Positions 14,041 to 15,983 of a stretch of DNA of 15,983 nt are shown here, in pieces. The notes under the pieces are model-generated. The model had not been told where the DNA came from and did no database searches. It worked only from the letters and a program-made list of their open reading frames with translations. Position 1 is the first letter of the stretch, and each line of letters opens with the position of its first letter. Source of the DNA: UBA1359 sp035411265 (lineage in GTDB: Bacteria; Patescibacteriota; Patescibacteriia; Patescibacteriales; Patescibacteriaceae); NCBI GenBank assembly GCA_035411265.1, contig DAONSQ010000009.1:1-15983 (forward strand), given 5' to 3'. The position numbers and the translations under genes were made by a program.

Positions 14041-15147
14041 CTAAGCTTGAGACGGTTTATAGACAGCAATAGTACTCTCAGTAATATTTTGCCAATCGTA
14101 TTCTTGCTTGACTCGCACTAAGGCTTGAGCAGCAATTTCTTGACTATCTTCCGCATTTAAAGCTTCTTGCAATTTGCAAGCTAAATCATCAACGTTGCGG
14201 CTTTGGAAAGTTCGACCATAACCACCGATAGCCTCCAAATTTTCCGGAATATCACTAACCAATACCGGTATACCGTAAGCCATAGCTTCGAGTAAAGCAA
14301 TAGACAAGCCTTCTGATTCTGACGGCTGAACAAACAATTTAGCGTTCTTAAATAAAGTTACCAAATCATCGCCAGTCCGTTCACCAGCCAAAACGATTTT
14401 ACCGTTCTTGGTTGCTAATTGCTGAACTTGTTCAACATAATCATCAGTATGGGCGCCGCTACCAACAATAACTAATTTTTGATCAATTTCTAAATTATTG
14501 TAAGCCTCAATCAGATAATGCAGACCCTTGTGTCTGACCAATCGCGAAACCGCCAAGATATACTGGCCTGATTTTAAATTTAACTCTTCTAAAACCTTAT
14601 TATCTTTGACTTCATCAATTATCTGGACACCATTAGGGATATATTTAGCTTCACGATTGTACTTGCGAGCTACATAATCAGCCAGACTACGTGATACAGC
14701 AATAACCTCATCGGCTAATTTACACCCCACCGTTTCACCAAAACGCAAGAATTTCTGAGCAAAACCACCCCATTTCTGGTGATAATAATCTTGACAGTGA
14801 AAAGTAAAAACTACTTTAGTTCTCGGCTTAAACAACTTAACTAACCATAGTAGCGAAGCTGGACCAATGGCTTGAAAATGAATCACATCAGCTTGGCGGA
14901 ATAAGACATCCAAACTACAGATCAAAGTATGGCTAAAGGCATCAAGATGCTTGGTGGGAAAACTAATTCGACTAATTAACTTAACCCCTCGGTAGTTAGT
15001 TAATTTACAATCAGTATAGTTGGGTCTGGTATAGACAAAGACCTCATGCCCCTTTTCTACCAAATTCACCGCCAAAGCTTCGACATGTTTTTCAACACCG
15101 CCGCTTTTGGCTGGAATACCCTTTTGTCCGATGAAATATATTTTCAT
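14041..15147 (-). CDS. Family 4 (GT-B fold) glycosyltransferase
   Basis: A retaining glycosyltransferase of the GT4 type, likely adding a sugar from a nucleotide donor to a cell-surface glycan or lipid at the cytoplasmic face. 368 residues form two Rossmann domains. The N-terminal part has KIYFIGQKGIPAKSGGVEKH (2-21) with the glycine-rich acceptor loop. ADEVIAVSRSLADYV (145-159) and KYIPNGV (168-174) are typical. The C-terminal donor site has VSRLVRHKG (200-208) and the EX7E motif, E279 to E287 (ESEGLSIALLEAM). The N-terminus resembles the DUF1972-type rhamnosyl or capsule transferases, but the sugar cannot be told from sequence. AAAGG lies 7 nt before the ATG. The 28-nt gap from the upstream surface-protein gene suggests co-transcription. 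Stop is TAG. Confidence 0.92.
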   Translation of the reverse strand: MKIYFIGQKGIPAKSGGVEKHVEALAVNLVEKGHEVFVYTRPNYTDCKLTNYRGVKLISRISFPTKHLDAFSHTLICSLDVLFRQADVIHFQAIGPASLLWLVKLFKPRTKVVFTFHCQDYYHQKWGGFAQKFLRFGETVGCKLADEVIAVSRSLADYVARKYNREAKYIPNGVQIIDEVKDNKVLEELNLKSGQYILAVSRLVRHKGLHYLIEAYNNLEIDQKLVIVGSGAHTDDYVEQVQQLATKNGKIVLAGERTGDDLVTLFKNAKLFVQPSESEGLSIALLEAMAYGIPVLVSDIPENLEAIGGYGRTFQSRNVDDLACKLQEALNAEDSQEIAAQALVRVKQEYDWQNITESTIAVYKPSQA

Positions 15148-15175
15148 AACGAACCTTTACGGTTATTAATTAAAC

Positions 15176-15983
15176 CTAGTTTTCAATAAAGAAATTAATA
15201 CTATAATGACGACCGCTTGTCTTGCCAATTACTTTGATATCAGTTGGTAATGGATTTGGAGTATATTCGTTTTGACCAGCAATTTCTGGAACAGTTACCA
15301 ATTTTTGGAAACGACCAAGATTGTCAGCTGCTACTGAAGTAGTGGCTGTCTTATTAGACAAAAATTGAACTTCTAAATCCTCGTTAGCTGCAAAACCAGC
15401 ACCACGTAAAGAAACCTGACTACCAACAGAAGTACGATTCTTATCTAGAGCCAACATTAAAGGTTCAGTAATTTCTGGCACAACAGTGCCTCGTTCTTCA
15501 GTTGATAAAAAGTTAGCAACTTTTTTCATTTGACCATCAAGAACACTAATAGCACCATTATTAAAAATTACTAAATGTTCGCTACCCTGCCAATTAAGAG
15601 CCTTGAGACCCATAGACCAACTGTCTTTAACGCCAGATTCGCTAGCATAAGCCCAGCTATCAGCTTCAAGATTATTTTTACTCAATTTAACAACACCAAC
15701 ACCATCACTAGCATAGATATCGCGGCCATTATTAGCCGGCACAACAGCGTAGCCAGTATTGGCAGTAAACCTAAAACTCTTTAAAAGATTACCAGCTAAG
15801 TCAAATTGCTTAACCGCCCAATCATCAGCTATGTAAACACTGCTAGTTAAAACGTCATTGTAGATCTGACGATTACTATTTTCCTTAATAGTTAGATTAG
15901 CACTAGCTGTCCATTGTCTAGCTTTAAGGTCATACATCTTTAATTCTTTACCTTCAATAGCTACCAAGAACTGATTACCCATA
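15176..15983 (-). CDS. Surface protein with beta-propeller-like repeats and a C-terminal IPT/TIG-like domain (5' end outside window)
   Basis: The frame runs to the window edge. The Met codon at 15982 is probably internal, because the protein starts mid-repeat without a signal peptide. The visible 268 residues fall into two parts. Residues 1-160 hold repeating blade-like strands (FLVAIEGKELKMYDL, SSVYIADDWAVKQFD, RDIYASDGVGVVKL, HLVIFNNGAISVLDG), as in WD/Kelch/NHL-type propellers. Residues about 172-266 look like an immunoglobulin-like IPT/TIG domain: VSLRGAGFAANEDLEVQF, then ADNLGRFQKLVTVPE and a final strand FFIEN. Such proteins are usually extracellular. It may be glycosylated by the neighbouring transferase, though that is only a guess from position. 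Stop is TAG. Confidence 0.75.
   Translation of the reverse strand, partial: MGNQFLVAIEGKELKMYDLKARQWTASANLTIKENSNRQIYNDVLTSSVYIADDWAVKQFDLAGNLLKSFRFTANTGYAVVPANNGRDIYASDGVGVVKLSKNNLEADSWAYASESGVKDSWSMGLKALNWQGSEHLVIFNNGAISVLDGQMKKVANFLSTEERGTVVPEITEPLMLALDKNRTSVGSQVSLRGAGFAANEDLEVQFLSNKTATTSVAADNLGRFQKLVTVPEIAGQNEYTPNPLPTDIKVIGKTSGRHYSINFFIEN

Noticed and set aside
1330..15178. Reassignment of TGA to glycine, as in Absconditabacteria or Gracilibacteria
   Set aside because: All genes are full length under the standard code with no interruption at TGA. The missing TGA stops alone do not show reassignment.

Overview
The window looks like a chromosomal segment of an AT-rich member of the Candidate Phyla Radiation (Patescibacteria), most likely Parcubacteria-like. 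The reasons are the reduced dcw (division and cell wall) cluster, the shortened MurF and TsaB proteins, the membrane-tethered Clp-type ATPase beside a Trp-rich membrane protein, the secreted protein with an IAIR...SLQSLTVDGY N-terminal module, and the form of CTP synthase. This placement rests on recalled family features, not on a search. All fourteen genes lie on the minus strand, so transcription runs from high to low coordinates.

Layout, in the direction of transcription. A 5'-truncated cell-surface protein (beta-propeller-like repeats plus an IPT/TIG-like domain, 15983-15176) is followed after 28 nt by a family 4 glycosyltransferase (15147-14041). Next comes a lipoprotein-like PKD protein (13932-12736) with its own strong ribosome binding site, a leader hairpin and a long terminator. 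A short TsaB (12637-12251) follows, ending in a rho-independent terminator.

A good promoter (TTGACG, 17 nt, TATAAT) followed by three MraZ-box repeats at 10-bp spacing opens the dcw operon: mraZ, rsmH, ftsL-like, ftsI and murF, with gaps of 1 to 21 nt. An extended -10 element just past murF precedes a 115-residue Trp-rich membrane protein that overlaps a 910-residue Clp/HSP100-like ATPase. That ATPase has a zinc ribbon and two membrane segments at its N-terminus. greA and pyrG follow, each with a recognisable promoter, and a terminator separates them. The window ends in the first 420 residues of a secreted multi-domain protein whose promoter sits in an inverted repeat.

How the genes fit together. 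MraZ probably autoregulates the operon that makes the rRNA methyltransferase RsmH, the septal proteins FtsL and FtsI, and the peptidoglycan precursor ligase MurF. The membrane Clp-like ATPase may be co-expressed with them and is the least ordinary element: its first ATPase domain is degenerate and neither domain has the usual aromatic pore loop, so it is unlikely to be a standard ClpB or ClpC unfoldase. TsaB, GreA and CTP synthase are housekeeping. The flanking genes concern the cell surface.

No mobile element, CRISPR array, tRNA or rRNA gene was seen. No gene-free stretch exceeds about 215 nt. None of the thirteen visible stop codons is TGA (six TAA, seven TAG).
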